From NCBI RefSeq assembly GCF_020859565.1, contig NZ_JAJHUO010000026.1:110793-174792 (forward strand): a DNA stretch of 64,000 nt, read 5' to 3'. The notes below the pieces were generated by a model. The model did no database searches. It saw only the letters and a list, made by a program, of their open reading frames with translations, and was not told the DNA's origin. Position numbers and translations under genes: made by a program. The stretch is from Saccharothrix luteola. Lineage in GTDB: Bacteria; Actinomycetota; Actinomycetes; Mycobacteriales; Pseudonocardiaceae. Below, piece after piece: positions 31,637 to 38,870 of this stretch; the stretch's first letter is position 1, and the number at the start of each line of letters is the position of its first letter.

Positions 31637-32920
31637 TCAGGCGCGACGACGCCTGCGTGCCGCCAAGAAGGTCAACGCGCCTGCGCCGAGCAGCAGGCCG
31701 CCGATCGCCGCCATCGGGAACGGCGCCGCGCCCGTGTCCGCCAGACCGCTGCTGCCGCCGGCCACCTGCACCACTACCGGAGCGGAAGTGGTCGTGGTGG
31801 TGGACGTCGGCGTGGGCGTGGTGGTCGTCGTCGGCTGCTCGTCGGTCGCGTACTTCAGCGGCACGATCGCGTGGTTGTCCTTGAAGTTCGTCTCCCGGTG
31901 CCCGAGCGCGGAGAACGGCCGGATCAACAGGTGGAACTGCGCGAACCCAGGGTCGTCCAACCGGTACTCCAGCCGCACGTCGACGGTCTCGCCGACCGCC
32001 ATCGGCCCGTTCAGCCTGAACTCCTGGCCGGGCGTGATCACGGTGACCCGGTCACCGGCCCGGAGGAACTCCGGGGTCGACCCGAACACCACCATCTCCG
32101 GGTTGTCCGGCGCCTCGCCCCGGTTGGTCACCGGCACGACCAGCGTGACGACGTCGCCCACGCGGTAGGCGTCCTTCGCGGGCTCCAGGCGCGGCGTGCC
32201 CGCCACGAAGTCGGCGTCCAGGTACGTGTAGCGGACGTCCACGCGCGTCGTCTCGCCCGCGCGGACCACGATCTTCTTCTGCCGCGTCGCCGGGTCGATG
32301 TCGTGCTCCGTCAGCGGCTGCGCCAGCTTCAGCTCCGGCGCGTTGTCGGCGACGATCGACACGTCCGAGCCGATCGGCACGTCGGTGAACTCGTACTCGC
32401 CGTTCACGCCGCGCGTCGCGGGTGCCACGTCGACGATGCCGAAGATCAGCCGGACCGTCGGCGCGCCCGGCACGTCCGGCTCGCGCGCCTGCCGCACGCC
32501 GTCGCGGTTGAGGTCGGAGAACGAGAAGCCGCGCACCGTGCCGCCGCGCACGCCGAAGTCGAACGTGCCGCCGCCGCTGACGGGGTTGACCGTCGACACG
32601 GTCGTCGGCTCGTAGATCCCGGCGTTGCGGTTGTAGACGGCGAGCGGCACGTCCGGCAGGCCCTCGGCCTTGTAGCGGCCGTCGGCGTCGGTGTAGTAGC
32701 TGCCGATGAACGCCTTGGTCGTGGCGTCGTGCACGTCCACGGGAAGGCGGTTGACCAGCGGCGGCTCGCCCGGGTCGACCACGCCGTCGGCGTCGCGGTC
32801 GAACCACACCCGGCCCTCCAGCGTGACGGTGTCCTGCTCTGCCACCGCGAGCGGGCTCGCGAGCGTCGCCACGCCCACGGCCACGAACAAGGCCGCGAGC
32901 CGGCCGGTCATGCTCCGCAC
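31637..32920 (-). CDS. Sortase-anchored surface protein with SdrB-like repeats
   Basis: This 427-residue exported protein has a signal peptide ending near PLAVA, then Cna-B/SdrD-B-like beta domains with calcium-type loops (GRVWFDRDADGVVDPGEPP, FSDLNRDGVRQAREPDVPG), then DUF11-like repeats. A Thr/Pro stretch (TTTTTPTPTSTTTTT-like) spans the wall. The end carries LADTG, a hydrophobic helix and RRRRRA: a LAXTG sorting signal of the kind recognised by class E sortases. Start is 32920 or the nearby ATG 32911. It is probably covalently attached to the cell surface. Confidence 0.85.
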   Translation of the reverse strand: MRSMTGRLAALFVAVGVATLASPLAVAEQDTVTLEGRVWFDRDADGVVDPGEPPLVNRLPVDVHDATTKAFIGSYYTDADGRYKAEGLPDVPLAVYNRNAGIYEPTTVSTVNPVSGGGTFDFGVRGGTVRGFSFSDLNRDGVRQAREPDVPGAPTVRLIFGIVDVAPATRGVNGEYEFTDVPIGSDVSIVADNAPELKLAQPLTEHDIDPATRQKKIVVRAGETTRVDVRYTYLDADFVAGTPRLEPAKDAYRVGDVVTLVVPVTNRGEAPDNPEMVVFGSTPEFLRAGDRVTVITPGQEFRLNGPMAVGETVDVRLEYRLDDPGFAQFHLLIRPFSALGHRETNFKDNHAIVPLKYATDEQPTTTTTPTPTSTTTTTSAPVVVQVAGGSSGLADTGAAPFPMAAIGGLLLGAGALTFLAARRRRRA

Positions 32921-33038
32921 CTGGAATTCCCCCCGGAAAGCGAATGGCTGTCACCTCGACGTCGCGCCGGTGATCATGATCGTTTCGTGAGAGCGGTCAC
33001 AACCGGCGGGGCGCGGCGGTGCGGCCTAACGTCGGCGC

Positions 33039-34037
33039 ATGGCAGCTGAGCAGTCGGAGGGCGGGCAGCCGAAGGGCGGGGAGAGCACGCTCACCGTTCT
33101 GATCGCCCTGGCCGTGAACCTCGCCATCGCGGTGATGAAGGCGATCGCCGGGGTGATCACCGGGTCGGCGGCGATGATGGCGGAAGCGGCGCACTCGGTC
33201 GCCGACACGTTCACCGAGGCCCTGCTGCTGACGGCGTTGCGCCGGTCGGCCCGGCCCGCGGACCGCAGGCACCCGTTCGGGTACGGCAAGGACCGGTACT
33301 TCTGGTCGCTGCTCGCCGCCGTGTCGATCTTCGTGTCGGGCGCGGTGTTCGCGTTCTACGAGGGGTTGCGGACCGTGTTCGGCGCGCCGCAGGAGCAGAA
33401 CAGCCCGGTCGTCGGGTACGTGGTGCTGGCCATCGCGTTCGCGCTGGAGTCGGTGTCGTGGACGCAGGCCGTGCGGCAGGTGCGGCGGGAGGCGCGGGCC
33501 GAGGGCCGGTCGATGATCGCGTTCCTGAGGGTGTCGGATGACCCGACGGTGAAGACGGTGTTCCTGGAGGACTCGGCCGCGCTGGTCGGGCTGGTGCTCG
33601 CGTTCGGCGGGCTGGGGCTGCACCAGCTGACCGGGTCGTCGGTGTGGGACGGCGTGGCGTCGTTGGCGATCGGCGTGCTGCTCGCGTTCGCCGCGTACAC
33701 GTTGGCGTCGACCAACCGGGGGCTGCTCATCGGCAGGCAGGCCGACCCGGTGCTGGTGCGGGCGGTGTGGTCGCGGCTGCGGGACGCGCCGGAGGTCGAG
33801 CAGGTCGTGGACCTGCTGACGATGGCCGTCGGCACGGACCGCGTGCTGGTGTGCGCGCGGCTCGACTTCGACGACGCGCTGGGCGCGGCCGACCTGGAGC
33901 GGGCGTGCGTGCGGATCGACGCCGAGCTGCGCGCCGCGCACCGTGAGCTGGACGAGGTGTTCCTGGAGCCCGTGCCGCGGACCGACCCGGAGCTGAGGTC
34001 GCGGGTGCTGGCCCGGTACGGGGACCTGAAGCTCTAG
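33039..34037 (+). CDS. Cation diffusion facilitator transporter
   Basis: This 332-residue CDF-family membrane protein exports divalent metals such as Zn2+, Co2+ or Mn2+ by proton exchange. Helix 2 carries the metal-site motif MMAEAAHSVADTFTEAL (HxxxD type), and HPFGYGKDRYFWSLL follows helix 2. Six membrane segments are present, then a cytoplasmic ferredoxin-like domain near residues 235-325. Start is ATG 33039. Its stop interlocks with that of dcd in the bases CTAG. The exact metal cannot be read. Confidence 0.88.
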   Translation: MAAEQSEGGQPKGGESTLTVLIALAVNLAIAVMKAIAGVITGSAAMMAEAAHSVADTFTEALLLTALRRSARPADRRHPFGYGKDRYFWSLLAAVSIFVSGAVFAFYEGLRTVFGAPQEQNSPVVGYVVLAIAFALESVSWTQAVRQVRREARAEGRSMIAFLRVSDDPTVKTVFLEDSAALVGLVLAFGGLGLHQLTGSSVWDGVASLAIGVLLAFAAYTLASTNRGLLIGRQADPVLVRAVWSRLRDAPEVEQVVDLLTMAVGTDRVLVCARLDFDDALGAADLERACVRIDAELRAAHRELDEVFLEPVPRTDPELRSRVLARYGDLKL

Positions 34038-34621
34038 CGCTTGGTGTCGGTGCGGTGGAAGTTCAGGTAGGCGCGTGACGGCGTCGGTCCGCGTTGGCCC
34101 TGGTAGCGGGAGCCGGCCTGGGCCGAGCCGTACGGGAACTCGGCCGAGCTGCTGAGCCGGAACAGGCACAGCTGGCCGATCTTCATGCCCGGCCACAGCG
34201 TGATCGGGAGGTTGGCGACGTTCGACAGCTCCAGCGTGATGTGGCCGGAGAAGCCGGGGTCGATGAAGCCCGCCGTCGAGTGCGTGAGCAGGCCGAGGCG
34301 GCCCAGCGAGGACTTGCCCTCCAGCCGGCCGGCCAGGTCGTCGGGGAGGGTGACGAGCTCGAAGGTCGAGCCGAGCACGAACTCGCCCGGGTGCAGCACG
34401 AACGGCTCGCCGTCGGCGGGCTCGACCAGCGAGGTCAGGTCGTCCTGCTGCATCGAGGGGTCGATGTGGGTGTACCGGGTGTTGTTGAAGACGCGGAAGA
34501 ACCGGTCCAGTCGGACGTCGATGCTGGACGGCTGCACCATGACGTCGTCGAAGGGGTCCAGCACCAACCGGCCGGACTCGACCTCTTTGCGCAGATCGCG
34601 GTCACTGAGCAGCACGGGCAC
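34034..34621 (-). CDS. dcd: dCTP deaminase (possibly dUMP-forming)
   Basis: This 195-residue trimeric cytosolic enzyme deaminates dCTP, feeding dUMP and dTTP synthesis. Signatures are QPSSIDVRLDRFFRVF, PGEFVLGSTFE, GRLEGKSSLGRLGLLTHSTA (conserved Arg/Ser and the catalytic-region motif) and HITLELSNVANLPITLWPGM. Actinobacterial homologues such as M. tuberculosis Dcd combine deaminase and dUTPase activity; the length and the HSTAGFIDPGF motif permit this here. Start is ATG/GTG 34621. Convergent with the CDF transporter gene. Confidence 0.94.
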   Translation of the reverse strand: MPVLLSDRDLRKEVESGRLVLDPFDDVMVQPSSIDVRLDRFFRVFNNTRYTHIDPSMQQDDLTSLVEPADGEPFVLHPGEFVLGSTFELVTLPDDLAGRLEGKSSLGRLGLLTHSTAGFIDPGFSGHITLELSNVANLPITLWPGMKIGQLCLFRLSSSAEFPYGSAQAGSRYQGQRGPTPSRAYLNFHRTDTKR

Positions 34622-34651
34622 AGCCTATGTGTATGATCGGTGCCGCAGCAC

Positions 34652-34722
34652 GCGGGTGTAGTTCATTGGTAGAACGACAGCTTCCCAAGCTGTAGAGGCG
34701 GGTTCGATTCCCGTCACCCGCT
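34652..34722 (+). tRNA. tRNA-Gly (anticodon CCC)
   Basis: The 71-base cloverleaf has acceptor arms GCGGGTG/CACCCGC, a D-arm GTTC-ATTGGTA-GAAC, the anticodon stem ACAGC/GCTGT around the loop TTCCCAA (anticodon CCC) and a T-arm CGGGTTCGATTCCCG. The discriminator is T and no CCA is encoded, as expected in actinomycetes. Confidence 0.95.
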
Positions 34723-34729
34723 CAAGTGA

Positions 34730-34764
34730 ACGAAGGCCCAGGTCACGTCGACCTGGGCCTTCGT
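34730..34764. terminator. Terminator hairpin after tRNA-Gly
   Basis: ACGAAGGCCCAGGTC (34730-34744) pairs perfectly with GACCTGGGCCTTCGT (34750-34764) around ACGTC. It begins eight bases after the tRNA. Confidence 0.85.
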
Positions 34765-34785
34765 CGTGCTCGACGCCCGCCGGAA

Positions 34786-34808
34786 TTGTCGGTGGCCGCT
34801 GCTACGTT
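34786..34808 (+). promoter_or_regulatory. PafBC/RecA-NDp-type DNA-damage promoter
   Basis: TTGTCGGTG, an 8-base spacer (GCCGCTGC) and TACGTT match the mycobacterial LexA-independent DNA-damage promoter consensus tTGTCRGTG-N8-TAnnnT at every fixed position. It lies 41 bases upstream of the GNAT gene start and downstream of a terminator, so it should drive that gene. Confidence 0.72.
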
Positions 34809-34848
34809 CCCCCGCGAGCTCCAGGTGGACCGGACGAGGGGAAGAACC

Positions 34849-35322
34849 GTGGCAGAGGTGGCACTGCGGCCGATCGAGGATTCCGACCTCGACGCGCTGT
34901 TCGACCAGATGCGTGACCCCGAGTCGGTGCGGATGGCCGCCTTCACCGCGAAGGACCCCGACGACCGCGCGGCGTTCGACGCCCACATGGCGAAGCTGAG
35001 GGCCGCCCACGACATCACGCTGCGCGCGGTGACCCTCGATGGTCGCTTCGTCGGCACCATCTCCAGCTTCGTCATGGAGGGCGACACCGAGGTCACCTAC
35101 TGGATCGACCGGTCGGCCTGGGGTCGGGGCGTCGCCAGCCGTGCCCTGACCCTGCTCCTGGACGTGGTCGCGGTCCGGCCCCTGCACGCCCGCGCCGCCA
35201 GCGACAACCGCGGCTCGCTCAGGGTCCTGCAGAAGGCGGGCTTCACGATCACCGGCACCGAGATCGCCTACGCACCCGCCCGGAACGCCGACGTCGAGGA
35301 AACCGTCCTGCGCCTCGACTAA
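34849..35322 (+). CDS. GNAT family N-acetyltransferase
   Basis: This 157-residue RimJ/RimL-type acetyltransferase transfers acetyl from acetyl-CoA to an amine or protein N-terminus. Visible elements are LRPIEDSDLDALFDQM (strand 1/helix 1), VTYWIDRSAWGRGVASRAL (acetyl-CoA-binding Q/RxxGxG/A variant) and ASDNRGSLRVLQKAGF, the C-terminal signature. Start GTG 34849 follows GAGGGGAAG. A perfect PafBC-type damage promoter precedes it, so induction by DNA damage is likely. The substrate is unknown. Confidence 0.88.
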   Translation: MAEVALRPIEDSDLDALFDQMRDPESVRMAAFTAKDPDDRAAFDAHMAKLRAAHDITLRAVTLDGRFVGTISSFVMEGDTEVTYWIDRSAWGRGVASRALTLLLDVVAVRPLHARAASDNRGSLRVLQKAGFTITGTEIAYAPARNADVEETVLRLD

Positions 35323-35334
35323 TCACCCACCCAC

Positions 35335-35721
35335 GTGAACGACATGGTGTACGTGCGCTTCCAGGGAACAGTCCGGCATGAGCGCGGGTTCTTCCCCGGA
35401 GTGTTCTGGCTGATCAACCGGCTCGCCCGGGACGGGGTGCTGACGGCGGAGCAGGAGCGGTTCCGGCGCGAGAACAACGACTGGTTCGACGCTGCCTACG
35501 TGACGCCCTCCGACGTCGACCCGGCCGTGTACGACCGGGAGGTCAACCCCGTCGCGGTGGCGTGGTTCAAGGCGTCGGCACATCACCTGATCGAGCGGGT
35601 CGACGGGTACCTGGAGATCCTCGCCGCGCACGGGGTGGTGTGCGAGCGGGTCGAGTCGCGGGATCCCGGTCGAATCGTCTACGAGGACGAGCACCAGGTG
35701 GTCGTGGTGCCGCGCGGTTAG
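35335..35721 (+). CDS. Hypothetical protein
   Basis: This 128-residue soluble protein starts at GTG 35335, 12 bases after the GNAT gene, or at ATG 35344. No family was recognised. It contains VRFQGTVRHERGFFPGVFWL, a run of charged residues (RRENNDWFDAAYVTPSDVDP) and a C-terminal IVYEDEHQVVVVPRG. No signal peptide or membrane helix is seen. Its close spacing suggests co-transcription with the damage-promoter-driven GNAT gene. The stop interlocks with that of the convergent kinase gene in TTAG. Confidence 0.72.
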   Translation: MNDMVYVRFQGTVRHERGFFPGVFWLINRLARDGVLTAEQERFRRENNDWFDAAYVTPSDVDPAVYDREVNPVAVAWFKASAHHLIERVDGYLEILAAHGVVCERVESRDPGRIVYEDEHQVVVVPRG

Positions 35722-36662
35722 CGCAGGCGGGTGGTCCACTCGTCCAGGCGGGTCAGGGACGTGCGCAGGTCGGCGAGCAGCTCCAGGGCGTGGGTGTGCG
35801 CCGCCGCACGTTCGGCCGGCGTCACCGGGCGGTGGCCCAGCGCCCGCCACACCATCCACGCCGCACCGCCCAGGTAGACGCGCAGCAGGCCCGCGAACGA
35901 CGTCGGCGACGCCGGGGGACGCCGACCGCCCGCCCCCTCGTACGACTCGATCACCCGGTCGAATGCGGCACGGTCCTCACCCAGTCGGCTGAAGTACACC
36001 GCCACACGGGTCAGCTCCCACTCCGCGTGCTCCGGTCCCGCGCCGTCCCAGTCCAGCAGCAGCGGTCCGGCGGCGGTCTCCAGGACGTTGTCCGGCTTCA
36101 CGTCGCGGTGCGTGTCGACCGGCGTGAAGTCGTCCGGGGCCGTGGCGATCGCCCGGGCCTCGGCGACGTCCGGCAGGTAGGCGCGGACGGCGGCGGTGAA
36201 GTCGTTCGGCGCCTCGTCCAGCCACTCGCGCCACTCCTCGACCGGGTGCGGCGCCCCGTCCGGGGTCCCGTCGGCGGCCCGACGGTGCAGCGACGCCAGC
36301 GTGGCGCCGACCCACGCCGACACGTCCGAGGTCGACGGCCTGCCGTCGTGCCACTCGTGCACCAGGTAGCTGGAGACCTCGTCGCCCACCCGGATGTCCG
36401 CCAACAGGGGCGCGGCCGGTTCCAGCGGGTGCACCGGGCGTGGCATGGGGAAACCGCGGGCGTAGGCGTCCAGCTGGACCTCGGCGGCCACCAGGTAGTC
36501 GCGCATCCACCAGTCCTCCCGGGACCGGTTCAGGCGCTTGACCGCCCACGTGCCCCGCGACGTGCGCAGACGCCACACCAGGTGCGATCGCCCACCCGCC
36601 ACCGGCACCCACGGTTCGAGCACGTCACCCAGCCCGAACGCCGCCGCCACCTGTCGCTCCAC
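35718..36662 (-). CDS. Aminoglycoside phosphotransferase-like kinase
   Basis: This 314-residue protein has the APH/choline-kinase fold: TWAVKRLNRS supplies the ATP-binding lysine, PVDTHRDVKPDNVLE the catalytic Asp and metal Asn (HxD...N), and PLLLDWDGAGPEH the metal-binding DxD-like region. Start GTG 36662 is chosen because the upstream frame overlaps the next gene and is not kinase-like. Family members phosphorylate antibiotics or small metabolites; the substrate is unknown. Downstream of the DUF5313/MarR pair on the same strand. Confidence 0.84.
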   Translation of the reverse strand: MERQVAAAFGLGDVLEPWVPVAGGRSHLVWRLRTSRGTWAVKRLNRSREDWWMRDYLVAAEVQLDAYARGFPMPRPVHPLEPAAPLLADIRVGDEVSSYLVHEWHDGRPSTSDVSAWVGATLASLHRRAADGTPDGAPHPVEEWREWLDEAPNDFTAAVRAYLPDVAEARAIATAPDDFTPVDTHRDVKPDNVLETAAGPLLLDWDGAGPEHAEWELTRVAVYFSRLGEDRAAFDRVIESYEGAGGRRPPASPTSFAGLLRVYLGGAAWMVWRALGHRPVTPAERAAAHTHALELLADLRTSLTRLDEWTTRLR

Positions 36663-36694
36663 GCCACCGGACGCTAGAGCACCCGGCCGCGGAG

Positions 36695-37090
36695 TCAGGA
36701 CCCGTTTTCCGACGAACGCCACACCCGCTCGTAACGCTCCTGGTCCCGCGCCGTCCGCTCCTTGCGCACCGCCGCCGCCGCGCCCGCCGGGTAGCCGTAC
36801 TTCGTCATCCGGTGGTCCGTGCTCTCGATCGCGTACGACACGCCGAAGTACACGCCGACCACCAGCCCCAACGACCCGCACGCGATCGCGAGCGGCACCG
36901 GCGAACCCAGACCCAGCACCAACGCCAGCGCGATCACCACCGTCAACGGCAGGACCTGCAGGAACATCCGCGCGGTGAACCACGCCAGCCACGTCGGCTT
37001 GGTCGCCTGGCGGAACACCCACTCCCGGTGCCTCATGGGCAGCCGGCCGCCGAGCAGGTACCAGACCCGCAACGGCACGGCCGGCCTCAC
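36695..37090 (-). CDS. DUF5313 membrane protein
   Basis: This 131-residue protein resembles the mycobacterial DUF5313 family: YLLGGRLPMRHREWVFRQAT near the start, then two adjacent helices (LQVLPLTVVIALALVLGLG and LAIACGSLGLVVGVYFG) and a conserved DHRMTKYGYP motif. The C-terminus is basic. Start GTG 37090 overlaps the marR stop as GTGA. Function is unknown; coupling to an OhrR-like regulator hints at an oxidative-stress link. Confidence 0.82.
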   Translation of the reverse strand: MRPAVPLRVWYLLGGRLPMRHREWVFRQATKPTWLAWFTARMFLQVLPLTVVIALALVLGLGSPVPLAIACGSLGLVVGVYFGVSYAIESTDHRMTKYGYPAGAAAAVRKERTARDQERYERVWRSSENGS

Positions 37091-37536
37091 GTCCGCTCCG
37101 TCGCGGCGATCACCCTGGTCAGCACGGCGTGCAGGTCACGCAGCTCGTCCAGCGACATGCCGAGCCGCTCGATCACCGCGGGCGGGATCGCCAACGCGCG
37201 CTCGCGCAGCGCCGCACCCTCCTCGGTCAACGTCACGGCGAGCTGCCGCTCGTCCGCCGCGGCCCGCGACCGCGTCACGTACCCGATCGCCTCCAGCCGC
37301 TTGAGCAGCGGCGACAGCGTCGCGGGCTCCAGCGCCAGCAACCCGCTCAGCTCCTTCACCGACAACGGCGCCCGACCCCACAGCGCCAGCATCACCAGGT
37401 ACTGCGGGTGGGTGAGCCCCATGGGTTCCAGCAGCGGCCGGTAGACGGCGACGACGTTCCTGGACGCGACGGACAACGCGAAGCAGACCTGCCGTTCCAG
37501 GTCCAGCGGGTCCTCGACGTTTTGCGCACTAATCAT
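37087..37536 (-). CDS. MarR/OhrR-type regulator
   Basis: This 149-residue winged-helix repressor has LERQVCFALSVASRN with a cysteine at about residue 18, the position of the peroxide-sensing Cys of OhrR, and YRPLLEPMGLTHPQYLVMLA as in that family. The wing region is RSRAAADERQLAVTLT. Start ATG 37536 is preferred; a GTG at 37548 is also possible. A palindrome CTAATCATTAG covers the start codon and would serve autorepression. No ohr peroxidase gene is adjacent; DUF5313 is coupled to it instead. Confidence 0.86.
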   Translation of the reverse strand: MISAQNVEDPLDLERQVCFALSVASRNVVAVYRPLLEPMGLTHPQYLVMLALWGRAPLSVKELSGLLALEPATLSPLLKRLEAIGYVTRSRAAADERQLAVTLTEEGAALRERALAIPPAVIERLGMSLDELRDLHAVLTRVIAATERT

Positions 37537-37539
37537 TAG
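37529..37539. promoter_or_regulatory. Candidate MarR operator on the start codon
   Basis: CTAATCATTAG is an 11-bp palindrome (CTAAT/ATTAG) that includes the ATG of the marR gene. Confidence 0.5.
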
Positions 37540-37591
37540 CGCCCACACTATGTCCGGACGGCCGGTTCGCGCACCGCGACGAGCACCACAG

Positions 37592-38380
37592 TCACCGCCG
37601 GGCGGCCGTGATCAGGTGCGACGACGCGCCCAGCACGGACTCCTCCTGCTCGACCTGCCGCAACGCCCACATCAGGTAGTCCAGCAGCTCCGGGTCGGCG
37701 TACGCGGCGTCGAGGTCGGCGTTGGACCGCAGCCACGCCACGCCCTCCAGGGCGAACGTCCCGACCACGTCCAGCCCGGCTTCCCGCGCCTCCTCGGCGG
37801 CTTCCGCGGAGTGGTGCAGGTACGCGGTGGTGAACCAGGGCGTGTCCGCCGGCGGCAGGTGCCGCCCGGTCCGCATCGTGCGCGTCACCATGTCCCGGTA
37901 CCGCGGGTCCTGCACGAAGTCCTTGCGCAGCCCGTCGAGCAGCGACGCGAACCGCCCGATCACGGCGCCCAGCACCACACCGCCGGGCCGCACCACGCGC
38001 CGCGCCTCCCGCCACGCGCGCAGCCGGTCCTCCCGCTCCATCAGGTGGTAGAGCGGCCCGAACAGCAGCACCACGTCGAACGGCCCGTCGACCGGCAGGT
38101 CACGGGCGTCGCCGACGACGGCCGTCACCCCCGGCAGCGCGCCGGCCACCTCCACGTGCGACGGCATCGCGTCGACCACGACCACGTCGTGCCCGTCCTC
38201 GGCCAACCACCCCGCGTGCACGCCAGTCGCACCGCCGACGTCCAGCACCCGGCTGCGCTCGCCGACGAACCGACGCACGACCTCCTGCGTCCGCAGGAAC
38301 TCCAGCCGGCCGTTCCCGCCGACTCGCAGCCGCTCCTCCTCGGAGCCCTGCGCGTAGAACTCCCTGATCTCCTGGTCCAT
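37592..38380 (-). CDS. Class I SAM-dependent methyltransferase
   Basis: This 262-residue methyltransferase has motif I VLDVGGATGVHAGWLAEDG at about residue 45, motif II acidic VVVVDAMPSH, and post-motif FDVVLLFGPLYHLMEREDRL. The core is followed by a region AVIGRFASLLDGLRKDF typical of small-molecule methyltransferases. Start is ATG 38380. It is monocistronic, between the marR unit and a small hypothetical gene. The substrate is unknown. Confidence 0.88.
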   Translation of the reverse strand: MDQEIREFYAQGSEEERLRVGGNGRLEFLRTQEVVRRFVGERSRVLDVGGATGVHAGWLAEDGHDVVVVDAMPSHVEVAGALPGVTAVVGDARDLPVDGPFDVVLLFGPLYHLMEREDRLRAWREARRVVRPGGVVLGAVIGRFASLLDGLRKDFVQDPRYRDMVTRTMRTGRHLPPADTPWFTTAYLHHSAEAAEEAREAGLDVVGTFALEGVAWLRSNADLDAAYADPELLDYLMWALRQVEQEESVLGASSHLITAARR

Positions 38381-38410
38381 CTTCCGACGGTATGAGCACC
38401 GGCAACCGGT

Positions 38411-38797
38411 TTACCTGGCTTCCAGCTCCGCCCAACCACCGCCGCGCGCCAGCACCGCGCGCACCTCCGCGACGTGCTCGACCACGCCCGCGAGGTCGCC
38501 GTGCAGCAACGCGGCCCGGTCGGCGTCCACCGGCAGCCCGTCGTCGCGCCACAGCTCCACCGGCAGGCTCACCACGAACACCACGGAGTCGACCAGCCGC
38601 AGCACCGCCGCCGACCGGTCACCGGCGTACGCGCCGCGGATCACGTCGCACTCCGCGAGCACCGCGCGCAGCCCGCCCACGGCCGACGCCGGTGTGCCGT
38701 CCCACTCGTCCGACGGCCACAGCCGTCCGCTCAGCGCGAGCCACAGCCGCCACCCGGCGGCCGACTCGGCCTCGTCCCGCGGTCGCCAACCCTCCAT
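38411..38797 (-). CDS. Hypothetical protein
   Basis: This 128-residue soluble protein starts at ATG 38797. A longer frame to 38851 would begin inside the terminator hairpin at 38805-38834, so the shorter start is preferred. It is Trp-rich near the N-terminus (MEGWRPRDEAESAAGWRLWL) and contains SVVFVVSLPVELWRDDGLPV. No family was recognised. Codon usage is normal. Function is unknown. Confidence 0.65.
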   Translation of the reverse strand: MEGWRPRDEAESAAGWRLWLALSGRLWPSDEWDGTPASAVGGLRAVLAECDVIRGAYAGDRSAAVLRLVDSVVFVVSLPVELWRDDGLPVDADRAALLHGDLAGVVEHVAEVRAVLARGGGWAELEAR

Positions 38798-38804
38798 CAC
38801 CCCA

Positions 38805-38834
38805 CTGTGCGGGCGCACCGGAGCGCCCGCACAG
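38805..38834 (-). terminator. Terminator hairpin of the symporter gene
   Basis: CTGTGCGGGCGC (38805-38816) pairs perfectly with GCGCCCGCACAG (38823-38834) around ACCGGA, 36 bases beyond the symporter stop. Confidence 0.75.
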
Positions 38835-38870
38835 CGGAGATGACCCATCACACAGGGCGACCTGGCGCAC

